The position numbers and the translations under genes are program-made. Positions 17,672 to 24,789 of a DNA stretch of 64,000 nucleotides are shown here, in pieces; positions within the stretch are counted from its first letter, which is position 1, and every line of letters begins with the position of its first letter. The notes beneath the pieces were generated by a model that ran no database searches, was not told where the DNA came from, and worked only from the letters and a program-made list of their open reading frames with translations. The stretch spans positions 531,001-595,000 of the forward strand of contig NZ_CP115465.1 of the NCBI RefSeq assembly GCF_027912535.1, written 5' to 3'. Source of the DNA: Brevundimonas sp. NIBR11. Lineage in GTDB: Bacteria; Pseudomonadota; Alphaproteobacteria; Caulobacterales; Caulobacteraceae.

Positions 17672-18136
17672 TCAGCCCTTGTTCTCGTAAGTCGCCGTGA
17701 TCGATGCCTTCGCCAGGGTGTGGAAATGCAGATTGAAGCCGTATTTCGCCCCGGAGTCCTCAGGCGTCACGTCCAGCTTCTCGGTATCGACCGCAAAGAC
17801 GGTGAAGATGTAGCGGTGCGGACCGTGTCCCGGCGGCGGGGCGGCCCCGCCGAAGCCTGGCGCGCCGTAGTCCGTCCGCCCCTCGACCGCACCGGAGGGC
17901 ACGGGACCGCCGGCCGGGATCTCGCTGACATCGGCCGGAATATTTGCCACCGTCCAGTGCCAGAAGCCCGATCCTGTCGGCGCGTCCGGATCATAGACGG
18001 TGATGGCGAAGGATTTCGTCCCCGCAGGCGCACCCGACCAAGCGAGGTCTGGCGAGGTGTTGCCCTTATCCTGCACTTGGGCGTCGGGCAGGACCTCGCC
18101 GTCTTTGAAGTCGTTGGAAGTCAGGGTGAAGGTCAT
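17672..18136 (-). CDS. YbhB/YbcL-type phosphatidylethanolamine-binding protein
   Basis: 154-residue PEBP/Raf-kinase-inhibitor-like protein. Signatures: SPDLAWSGAPAGTKSFAITV, YDPDAPTGSGFWHWTVANIP (the DPDAP and HW anion-binding elements), GGAAPPPGHGPHRYIFTVFA (the GP-HRY element) and a C-terminal helix with AKASITATY. No signal peptide, so likely cytoplasmic like E. coli YbhB. Bacterial functions are not well defined. It sits between the HIT gene and purQ on the same strand; link to purines is positional only. Confidence 0.93.
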   Translation of the reverse strand: MTFTLTSNDFKDGEVLPDAQVQDKGNTSPDLAWSGAPAGTKSFAITVYDPDAPTGSGFWHWTVANIPADVSEIPAGGPVPSGAVEGRTDYGAPGFGGAAPPPGHGPHRYIFTVFAVDTEKLDVTPEDSGAKYGFNLHFHTLAKASITATYENKG

Positions 18137-18172
18137 TGGTCGCTCCTCTGGAACTCGCGAAACGCTCGGAGA

Positions 18173-18697
18173 CTAGGGTTGCTCCGCCAAGGCGGCGCGA
18201 ACTTCAGCCGCCACCGCATCCATCTGGTCTCGGGGCGCATGCACGGACTCGTCCAGCCGCAGCATCTCCCCGGCGTAGCGCGGAATCAGGTGGAAATGAA
18301 CGTGAAACACGGTCTGTCCCGCTTCAGCCCCATTGTTCTGACGCACATTGAAGCCCACGGGGTCAAAGGCGCGCCGTTCGGCGGCCATCAGCCGCTGCAG
18401 CGTCGTCATCACCGCCGTCAGCCGTTCGGGCGGGACCTCCGCCAGTGTCCGGCACTCGCATTTGGGGATGACCAGCACATGCCCCCGCGACGCCTGGCTT
18501 AGGGGAACGATGACGAGGACGTCGTCGGTCTCGAGAATTCTCGAACTCGGCAGTTCGCCTCTGATGATCCGCGCGAACGGGTTTGCCGGATCATAAACGC
18601 CGTCCAGCCCCCACAAAGGCTGCATTTGGCCGGGCGCAACGGCGGGCCCTCCAGCGCTAGTCAGCGCCATCGCCAGAAGGGCGACAGCGCTTCCCAT
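18173..18697 (-). CDS. exported HIT-family hydrolase
   Basis: 174-residue histidine-triad protein. The HIT domain covers about 40-150: FARIIRGELPSSRILETDDV, VLVIPKCECRTLAEV, and the active-site HVHFHLIPRYAGE, where the middle His is the nucleophile. HIT proteins cleave nucleoside phosphoramidates or asymmetric nucleotide polyphosphates. Unusually, the chosen start (ATG at 18697) gives a hydrophobic N-terminus (MGSAVALLAMALTSAGG) that looks like a signal or anchor. The ATG overlaps the purS stop by one base (TGATG), supporting it. Exported HIT proteins are uncommon; location is a prediction. Confidence 0.85.
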   Translation of the reverse strand: MGSAVALLAMALTSAGGPAVAPGQMQPLWGLDGVYDPANPFARIIRGELPSSRILETDDVLVIVPLSQASRGHVLVIPKCECRTLAEVPPERLTAVMTTLQRLMAAERRAFDPVGFNVRQNNGAEAGQTVFHVHFHLIPRYAGEMLRLDESVHAPRDQMDAVAAEVRAALAEQP

Positions 18698-18927
18698 CAG
18701 GCGACTTCGACCCGGTAGCTCTCGATGACCGTATTGGCCAGCAGGGTCTCGCACATCTTCTTGGCTTCACCCGCCGGGTCCTCGCCGTCGAAGTCGAACT
18801 CGATCAGCTTGCCGACGCGGGCGTCCGACACGCCCCAGCCCAGACCCTTCAGCGCGCCTTCGACGGCCTTGCCCTGAACGTCCAGCACGCCGGGCTTCAG
18901 GAACACATGCACCTTCACCTTGGCCAT
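18697..18927 (-). CDS. purS: phosphoribosylformylglycinamidine synthase subunit PurS
   Basis: 76-residue PurS, the small subunit that bridges PurL and PurQ. Sequence KVKVHVFLKPGVLDVQGKAV, then a helix with VEGALKGLGWGVSDARVGKL, then acidic strand LIEFDFDGEDPAGEA and LLANTVIESYRVEV. Size and order match the family. Its start overlaps purC and its stop overlaps the HIT gene by one base each, so the three are translationally linked. Presence of PurS agrees with the small-type PurL. Confidence 0.95.
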   Translation of the reverse strand: MAKVKVHVFLKPGVLDVQGKAVEGALKGLGWGVSDARVGKLIEFDFDGEDPAGEAKKMCETLLANTVIESYRVEVA

Positions 18928-19688
18928 CAGTGCAGTCCCCCCTGAATCACGGTCGGCATGTCCTTCATGATGCCGAGGCGTTTGGCGACCTCGGTATAGC
19001 TTTCGATCACGTCGCCCAGGTCGCGGCGGAAGCGGTCCTTGTCCAGCTTCTCGCCGGTGTTGGTATCCCACAGGCGGCACGAATCGGGGCTGATCTCGTC
19101 GGCCAGGATCACGCGGGCGAAGTCGTTCTCCCACACCCGGCCGAACTCGATCTTGAAGTCCACCAGGGTGATGCCGACCGCGCCGAACATGCCCGACAGA
19201 TAGTCGTTCACGCGCAGCGTCATGGCCAGGATGTCGTCGATCTCCTGGGTCGAGGCCCAGTTGAAGGCGGTGATGTGCTCCTCGGTGACCATCGGGTCGT
19301 TGAGCTCATCCTTCTTGTAGTAGAACTCGATGATCGAGCGGGGCAGGGGCGTGCCCTCTTCCTGGCCCAGGCGCGTCGCCAGGGAGCCCGCCACGATGTT
19401 GCGACACACGACTTCCAGCGGAATGATCTCGACCTCGCGGATCAGCTGCTCGCGCAGGTTCAGCCGCTTGATGAAGTGGTTTGTGACGCCGATGCCGTTC
19501 AGGCGGCTCATGACAAACTCGCTGATGCGGTTGTTGATGACGCCCTTGCCTTCGAGGACGGCCTTCTTCTGGGCGTTGAACGCGGTCGCGTCGTCCTTGA
19601 AATACTGGATCAGGGTGCCGGGCTCGGGGCCCTCGTAGAGGATCTTGGCCTTGCCTTCGTAGATCTTCTTGCGCTTCGAATTCATCAT
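18927..19688 (-). CDS. purC: phosphoribosylaminoimidazole-succinocarboxamide synthase (SAICAR synthetase)
   Basis: 253-residue SAICAR synthetase, joining aspartate to CAIR with ATP. N-terminal strand [20 protein letters not shown] with the Lys-rich nucleotide loop; [50 protein letters not shown]; and [15 protein letters not shown], the SAICAR signature. First gene of a minus-strand operon (purC-purS-HIT...). Start ATG at 19688, upstream gap of 297 bp holds its promoter. Confidence 0.97.
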   Translation of the reverse strand: MMNSKRKKIYEGKAKILYEGPEPGTLIQYFKDDATAFNAQKKAVLEGKGVINNRISEFVMSRLNGIGVTNHFIKRLNLREQLIREVEIIPLEVVCRNIVAGSLATRLGQEEGTPLPRSIIEFYYKKDELNDPMVTEEHITAFNWASTQEIDDILAMTLRVNDYLSGMFGAVGITLVDFKIEFGRVWENDFARVILADEISPDSCRLWDTNTGEKLDKDRFRRDLGDVIESYTEVAKRLGIMKDMPTVIQGGLH

Positions 19689-19985
19689 CGTGGTCCCAGA
19701 CGGGGATGCGCCGTCGCCTGAAAACGAAAATCGCGCGGCCAGAGTGTCGTCTGGGCGGCGCGATCCGGTCTCGGGCTAGGCGGGAAATGGGTCTGGCGCT
19801 CCATAGCGGAATGCGCCCTGCGACACAAACGACGCCAGGCGACGGCGCGAAGCCACACCTGGGGTTTGTCAGTGTGCGGGAGGCTTGATGCGAGCCGATA
19901 TCCGTTGCGTTCGATGACGCCGGGTCATAGACCAGCCCGGCGAGGCCGCCGACCTTCTGGCCCGTGACGGATGGACTGACGACTG
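19689..19985. other. intergenic, purC and DUF1476 promoters
   Basis: 297 bp between divergent genes; no ORF, RNA or riboswitch structure recognised. It must hold the purC promoter. Confidence 0.35.
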
Positions 19986-20309
19986 ATGACGACCTTCGAT
20001 GATCGGGAAAAGGGCTTTGAGTCCAAGTTCGCGCTCGATCAGGAGCAAGAGTTCAAGGCCATGGCCCGCCGCAACAAGCTGCTGGGACTTTGGGCCGCCG
20101 AGAAGATGGGCCTGGGCGCCGATTCGGCCGAGGAATACGGCAAGGCCGTCGTCCGCGCCGATTTCGAACAGCCGGGCGACGAAGACGTCTTCCGCAAGGT
20201 CGCCGGCGACTTCAAGGCTTCGGGCCTGACGGTCTCAGAGGGCGAGATTCGCTCCAAGATGGACGAACTGGCCTCCATCGCCCGCGACCAGATCCGCGCC
20301 GGGGAGTAA
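19986..20309 (+). CDS. DUF1476 protein, F1-ATPase inhibitor zeta
   Basis: 107-residue all-helical protein: MTTFDDREKGFESKFALDQE, then KAMARRNKLLGLWAAEKMGL, then VVRADFEQPGDEDVFRKV and a C-terminal helix. This is the DUF1476 family, whose Paracoccus denitrificans member is the zeta subunit that blocks reverse rotation of F1FO-ATPase; the inhibitory region is the basic N-terminal helix. Members in other Alphaproteobacteria vary in potency. Cytoplasmic. Monocistronic, ending in a strong terminator about 100 bp downstream. Confidence 0.93.
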   Translation: MTTFDDREKGFESKFALDQEQEFKAMARRNKLLGLWAAEKMGLGADSAEEYGKAVVRADFEQPGDEDVFRKVAGDFKASGLTVSEGEIRSKMDELASIARDQIRAGE

Positions 20310-20408
20310 CCGGCCAAGCGATTTCGATCGCTTTCCAAGACTTGAGTTCTCGATCGCATCGCAGCCCGGCTGCGGTGCGATTGCCAATGTCTGAACGTCA
20401 GACAGGAA

Positions 20409-20444
20409 AAAGGGCCGCAGCGGGGGGTCTGCGGCCCTTCCTTT
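20409..20444 (+). terminator. intrinsic terminator
   Basis: GGGCCGCAG (20412-20420) pairs with CTGCGGCCC (20429-20437) around a G-rich loop, followed by TTCCTTT. The upstream A-run also makes it a weak minus-strand terminator. Confidence 0.8.
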
Positions 20445-20535
20445 ATCGGGGGCTGGGGGGAATAGCCTCACCCGATGACTTCTGCGTCTTGCGCATCATG
20501 AAAATGCGGCAGTCGGCAAAAGGTTCACGGAAAAA

Positions 20536-21153
20536 TCAGTCAGGCATCACGACGGTGTCGATGATGTGAACCACGCCGTTCGACTGCAGGACATCGGCCT
20601 GGGTGACGCGCGCCGTTCCGCCCTTCTCGTCGGTCAAGGTGACCGAGCCGTCCGGGTTCACGTTGGCGGTCAGGGTGTCGCCCTCGACGGTGGTCAGCTC
20701 GACCTTGCCGCCGTTGGCCTGGGCCTGGGTAGCCAGATCGGCGGCGGTCAGGCGGCCGGGCACCACGTGATAGGTCAGGATTTCGGTCAGGTCCGCCTTG
20801 CCGGCCGGCGCCATCAGGGCCTCGCGCGTGGCGGCCGGGACCTTGTCGAAGGCGGCGTTGTCCGGCGCGAAGACCGTGAAGGGGCCCGGTCCCGACAGGG
20901 TCTCGGCCAGGCCCGCGGCCTGCACCGCGCTGACCAGGGTGGTCAGGTTCGAGGCCTTCGCTGCGTTGGTGACGATGGTGTCGTTGGGGCTCATGGCGGC
21001 GCCGCCGACCACGGGGTCGGTCGAGGCCGGGGCCATCGGCGCGGCCGGGGCGGCGGTCTCCGCGGCCTTCTCGGCGTCGGAGTTGTTGTTGCACGCGGCT
21101 AGACCCACGAGGGCGGCCGAGGCGACGGTAAGGGTGAGAATGCGGGCGTTCAT
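20536..21153 (-). CDS. fasciclin-domain lipoprotein
   Basis: 205 residues. Signal and lipobox (VGLAAC near 17-22), a Pro/Ala-rich linker, then a single FAS1 domain at about 65-205: NLTTLVSAVQAAGLAETLSG, PFTVFAPDNAAFDKVP, ILTYHVVPGRLTAADL, VNPDGSVTLTDEKGGTARVT and NGVVHIIDTVVMP (the H2 motif). FAS1 domains mediate adhesion; bacterial lipoprotein members are abundant in envelopes but poorly understood. A second, larger FAS1 protein lies at 32308. Monocistronic on the minus strand. Confidence 0.93.
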   Translation of the reverse strand: MNARILTLTVASAALVGLAACNNNSDAEKAAETAAPAAPMAPASTDPVVGGAAMSPNDTIVTNAAKASNLTTLVSAVQAAGLAETLSGPGPFTVFAPDNAAFDKVPAATREALMAPAGKADLTEILTYHVVPGRLTAADLATQAQANGGKVELTTVEGDTLTANVNPDGSVTLTDEKGGTARVTQADVLQSNGVVHIIDTVVMPD

Positions 21154-21234
21154 GCGTCTACTCCTGAGGGCCGCCTGTGCTCGGCGGTGTGCGATCAGAG
21201 ACGGATGAGCGCGGGAAAGGATGCACCTGCGTCA

Positions 21235-21735
21235 TCAGGGCGCGGGGAGAAAGGCCTTGAGAACGGCCCAGCCTTCTGCCTTTTCCGTCAGGGTCCGCGC
21301 CGCATACGCTGGGCTGGAAGAGGGCAGGTCGACCAGGGTCAACCCCTCCGCGCCCGCCAGAATCCTCCGCCCGCGCTTCGCCGCCATCGCGCCGTTGAAG
21401 GCCACGGCCTTGAGGTCCGGCAGCCCGGCGGTCAGGCCGACCAAATCCGCCGCGTCGGGCGACCGGATGGCGGCATCCAGACTTCCCGCCCGCTCGGCCG
21501 AGGCGATCACGTCCCACAGGCCTACGCCCGCCGCCCGCAAGGCCTCGACCCGGTCCGGATAGGCCATGGCGTGCAGGTCGCGCCCGATCACCCCGCCGAT
21601 CAGACGCCAGAAGCCGTTCTGCGGATTGGCATAGTACTGGGCCGCCTTCAGGGAGGCGTCGCCGGGCAGACTGCCGAGAACCAGAACGCGGGTCCGCGCA
21701 TCGACCAAGGGCGCGAAGGCCCGCTTGAGCGTCAG
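21235..21735 (-). CDS. hypoxanthine/deoxyinosine DNA glycosylase (UDG superfamily)
   Basis: About 166 residues of the HDG/UDG-family-6 type: VLVLGSLPGDASLKAAQYYA (base-binding loop and helix), NPQNGFWRLIGGVIG, GVGLWDVIASAERAGSLDAA, AVAFNGAMAAKRG and the C-terminal LPSSSPAYA. These enzymes excise deaminated bases from DNA. No ATG, GTG or TTG lies at the expected N-terminus. The natural start is the CTG at 21735, in a CTGA overlap with the stop of the upstream oxygenase; an internal TTG (before VDAR) would cut about nine residues, leaving VLVLGS intact, and is the fallback. Confidence 0.85.
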   Translation of the reverse strand: MTLKRAFAPLVDARTRVLVLGSLPGDASLKAAQYYANPQNGFWRLIGGVIGRDLHAMAYPDRVEALRAAGVGLWDVIASAERAGSLDAAIRSPDAADLVGLTAGLPDLKAVAFNGAMAAKRGRRILAGAEGLTLVDLPSSSPAYAARTLTEKAEGWAVLKAFLPAP

Positions 21736-22472
21736 CGGCCGGACTCGGCGTAGGGCTTGTCGTCGCGCAGCCAGCCCGTGATCGACAGGCGCGGCGCCCC
21801 GGCATAGGGCGCGACCGTCGCCACCGTGTGCCACTGCGGCGTCCTGAACAGGGTCAGGACGTTGAACCGGGGCATCAGGCCGCGCGGCACGTCACCGGCC
21901 GCATCGTGGAACAGCAGCTGCCCGCCCCAGTCGGTCCGCCAGTCCCGCGACAGCCCCAGCGTATAGGCGGCCCGTCGCTCCCCCACGCCGGTATCGTCGT
22001 GCAGGGTCAGATAGTCCCCGGGCCGGAAAAGGGTCGCCTGGGCGTCGATCTTGGTGATCCCGGTCTCCCCGGCGACGGCGGCGCAGAAGTCGCGGGCCTC
22101 GGGGCTGTTCAGCACCACGGCCAGTTCGTGGGTCGCATGCCCCGGATCGCGACCCGCCACGAGGGCGTCGATGATCGGATAGGACAGGAAGCTGAACCCG
22201 AAGCCGGTCCGCGCCGCCGCCATGGCGTCCCGCGCCTTCGCCGCCACCCCGTCGCGCCCCAGGGTCTGCAAGGCCTCGGGCGACAGCCACTCCCCCTTGC
22301 CGCCCGGACTGACCGACAGGCCCCAGGGCGTCGCGGTCTTCAGCGCCGCCTCCAGCCGGTCGGCGCTCTGGGGCGTCAGAAAATCCGACACCTGCACCAC
22401 ACCGTCGCGCTGGAACGCCTCCGCATAGTCGCGGGCGTCGAGCGTGGGGTTCAGGCGGATCGGATCGGACAC
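21732..22472 (-). CDS. 2-oxoglutarate/Fe(II)-dependent oxygenase family protein
   Basis: 246 residues. Double-stranded beta-helix oxygenase with the HxD motif in YLTLHDDTGVGERRAAYT (near residue 158), RDWRTDWGGQLLFHD, and the distal His in FRTPQWHTVATVAP (near 220), with a C-terminal RLSITGWLR Arg that would bind 2-oxoglutarate. Such prolyl-hydroxylase-like enzymes modify proteins or small molecules; substrate unknown. The stop codon TGA is shared with the CTG start of the DNA glycosylase, implying coupled translation. It lies three bases downstream of purB. Confidence 0.87.
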   Translation of the reverse strand: MSDPIRLNPTLDARDYAEAFQRDGVVQVSDFLTPQSADRLEAALKTATPWGLSVSPGGKGEWLSPEALQTLGRDGVAAKARDAMAAARTGFGFSFLSYPIIDALVAGRDPGHATHELAVVLNSPEARDFCAAVAGETGITKIDAQATLFRPGDYLTLHDDTGVGERRAAYTLGLSRDWRTDWGGQLLFHDAAGDVPRGLMPRFNVLTLFRTPQWHTVATVAPYAGAPRLSITGWLRDDKPYAESGR

Positions 22473-22475
22473 GCC

Positions 22476-23771
22476 CTATCCGAACACGCGCCTGAAGACC
22501 GTGTCCACATGCTTGGCGTGATAGCCGAGATCGAACAGGGCCTCGAGCTCGGCATCCGGCACGATGACCTCCGGATCTTCCTTGAGGAAGTCGAGAAAGT
22601 TGCCCTCGCCGCGCCACACCTTCATCGCGTTGCGCTGGACCGCCGCATAGCTGTCCTCACGCGACTGGCCCAGCTGCGTCAGGGCCAGCAGAACGCGCTG
22701 CGAATGGACCAGACCGCCGAGCTTATCCAGGTTCTTCTGCATATTCTCCGGATAGACCAGCAGCCGCTCCATCACCCCGGCCAGGCGATTCAGGGCGAAG
22801 TCCAGGTGAATGGTGGCGTCCGGCCCGATGCCGCGCTCGACCGAGGAATGGCTGATGTCCCGCTCGTGCCACAGCGCAACATTTTCCATTGCGGGCGTGA
22901 CCGACGAGCGGACCAGACGGGCCAGACCGGTCAGGTTCTCGGTCAGGATGGGGTTGCGCTTGTGCGGCATGGCCGACGAGCCCTTCTGACCCTTGTCGAA
23001 GAACTCCTCCGCTTCCAGCACCTCGGTGCGCTGCAGGTGGCGGATCTCGACGGCCAGACGCTCGATCGACGAGGCCACGACGCCCAGCGCCGCGAAGAAG
23101 GCCGCATGCCGGTCGCGCGGGATGACCTGGGTCGAGACCGGCTCGACCTGCAGACCCATCTTGTCGGCGACATATTCCTCGACGGCCGGATCGACGTTGG
23201 CGAAGGTGCCTACGGCGCCGGAGATGGCGCAGGTCGCGATCTCCTCCTTGGCCGTCACCAGACGCCGCCGCGCCCGCTGGAATTCGGCGTGATATCCGGC
23301 CAGCTTCAGGCCGAAGGTCACCGGCTCGGCATGGATGCCGTGCGAACGGCCCACGGTCGGGGTGAATTTGTGCTCCTTCGCCCGCGCCTCCAGCGCCGCC
23401 AGCACCCGGTCGACCCCGGCGATCAGCAGGTCCGACGACCGCGCCAGCTGCACCGCGAAACAGGTGTCCAGCACGTCCGAGGACGTCATCCCCTGGTGCA
23501 GGAAGCGGGCTTCCTCGCCCACCGTCTCCGAGACGTGGGTCAGGAAGGCGATCACGTCGTGCTTGGTCGTCCGCTCGATCTCGTCGATGCGATCCGAGTC
23601 CCACTGGGCGTCCTTGCCCTTGGCCCAGATCGCCTCGGCGGCCTCCTCCGGGATCACCCCAAGCTCGGCCATCTTGGTGGCGGCATGGGCCTCGATCTCG
23701 AACCAGATCCTGTACTTGGTCTCCGAGGACCAGATGGCGACGGTTTCGGGGCGGGAATAGCGCGTGATCAT
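22476..23771 (-). CDS. purB: adenylosuccinate lyase
   Basis: 431-residue fumarase/aspartase-superfamily enzyme acting twice in purine synthesis (SAICAR and adenylosuccinate). Motifs: YSRPETVAIWSSETKYRIWF at the N-terminus, KHDVIAFLTHVSE, GMTSSDVLDT, GRSHGIHAEPVTFGLKL, and the mobile signature SSAMPHKRNPILTE with the catalytic Ser (near 270). ATG at 23771. It begins a minus-strand group purB-oxygenase-glycosylase with gaps of 3 and -4 bp. Divergent from a GST gene. Confidence 0.97.
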   Translation of the reverse strand: MITRYSRPETVAIWSSETKYRIWFEIEAHAATKMAELGVIPEEAAEAIWAKGKDAQWDSDRIDEIERTTKHDVIAFLTHVSETVGEEARFLHQGMTSSDVLDTCFAVQLARSSDLLIAGVDRVLAALEARAKEHKFTPTVGRSHGIHAEPVTFGLKLAGYHAEFQRARRRLVTAKEEIATCAISGAVGTFANVDPAVEEYVADKMGLQVEPVSTQVIPRDRHAAFFAALGVVASSIERLAVEIRHLQRTEVLEAEEFFDKGQKGSSAMPHKRNPILTENLTGLARLVRSSVTPAMENVALWHERDISHSSVERGIGPDATIHLDFALNRLAGVMERLLVYPENMQKNLDKLGGLVHSQRVLLALTQLGQSREDSYAAVQRNAMKVWRGEGNFLDFLKEDPEVIVPDAELEALFDLGYHAKHVDTVFRRVFG

Positions 23772-23839
23772 GGGCGGGGGTAAAGGCTTCCCCAGCCGAA
23801 TCTGTCAAGGAAAGTCGGCGTCATCAGGGGAGAACGGCC

Positions 23840-24511
23840 ATCGAACTGATCATCGGAAACAGGGCCTTCTCGACCTGGTCGCTGCGGCCCTGGCTGGTGC
23901 TGAAGCGCTGCGGGGCGGAGTTCACGGTTCGCGAAATCCCCCTCTATGGCCCGGAATCGGCGGCGGCGCTGGCCGAGCATTCTCCCTCCGGCAAGGTGCC
24001 GGTGCTGAAGGTCGATGGCGTGGCCATCTGGGATTCGATGGCGATCTCGGTCTTCGCCGCCGAGCGGTTCCCGAACGCCCGGCTGTGGCCCGCCGACGCC
24101 CACGCCCGTTGGCTCGCCCGGTCGGTGGCCTGCGAGATGCACTCGGGCTTCAACGCCCTGCGCAGCGAATGCGGCATGGGGCCTGACGCCGCCGGCATCA
24201 TCCACACCATGGTCGGCCCCGACCGCGCCCCGACCCCGACCTCAGAGACCGTCGCCGCCGACGTTAGGCGCTTCGTCGCTATCGTCACCGAGATGCGCGC
24301 CCGCTTCGGCGCCGGCGGGCCTTATCTGTTCGGCGAATGGTCGATCCCGGACGCCTTCCTGACGCCCGTCGCCACCCGCTTCCGCCACTACCAGATCGAT
24401 CTCGCCGCCCATGGCGACAGCGACGGCGTGGCCACAGCCTATGTGGCCGAGCTGCTACAGCAGCCCGACTTCCTCGAATGGACGGAACAGGCTGTCACGG
24501 TTCGGCCTTAG
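23840..24511 (+). CDS. glutathione S-transferase, unusual ATC start
   Basis: About 223 residues. N-terminal thioredoxin-like domain IGNRAFSTWSLRPWLVLKRC with the catalytic-region Ser, GKVPVLKVDGVAIWDSMAIS (cis-Pro and glutathione gamma-Glu binding), then an all-helical C-terminal domain. Start: an AGGGGAG ribosome site sits seven bases before ATC at 23840, which yields the natural N-terminus M-ELIIGNRAF. ACG at 23834 is another non-standard candidate. The first standard start (GTG, 23897) would delete the first strand and active-site loop. Either ATC initiates weakly, or an ATG to ATC change has silenced the gene. Confidence 0.8.
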   Translation: MELIIGNRAFSTWSLRPWLVLKRCGAEFTVREIPLYGPESAAALAEHSPSGKVPVLKVDGVAIWDSMAISVFAAERFPNARLWPADAHARWLARSVACEMHSGFNALRSECGMGPDAAGIIHTMVGPDRAPTPTSETVAADVRRFVAIVTEMRARFGAGGPYLFGEWSIPDAFLTPVATRFRHYQIDLAAHGDSDGVATAYVAELLQQPDFLEWTEQAVTVRP

Positions 24512-24599
24512 GTCAGGGTCACAGCCGATTAATCAGACCTGCGAACTGGCCCTTAAGGGAACGGCGTTACGGTCCTGATCGAACCGAGACTCGAAAGCC

Positions 24600-24734
24600 A
24601 TGTCCGCCCAGACGCCGACCGCCCAGAACGTCACGCCGCCGGAGGCCCAGCAGCGTCCGACCCTGATGACCTACGGCGTGTTCATCCTCGTCGGCTGCTG
24701 CCTGTGCGCCTCCCTGGTCGGCAGCATCCTTTAG
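24600..24734 (+). CDS. small single-helix membrane protein
   Basis: 44 residues: a polar Gln/Pro/Thr-rich N-terminus (MSAQTPTAQNVTPPEAQQRP) followed by one hydrophobic helix TLMTYGVFILVGCCLCASLV with two adjacent Cys and a third nearby. Too short for most gene callers. The ATG at 24600 follows GACTCGAAAGCC, without a strong ribosome site. The transmembrane pattern and composition look genuine, but conservation is untested. It lies between the GST gene and the convergent lytic transglycosylase. Confidence 0.5.
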   Translation: MSAQTPTAQNVTPPEAQQRPTLMTYGVFILVGCCLCASLVGSIL

Positions 24735-24789
24735 GGTGCAAGGCCGCCTGACCGGTATTGGTTAGAAAAAACCGATCTGAATCAGTCAA

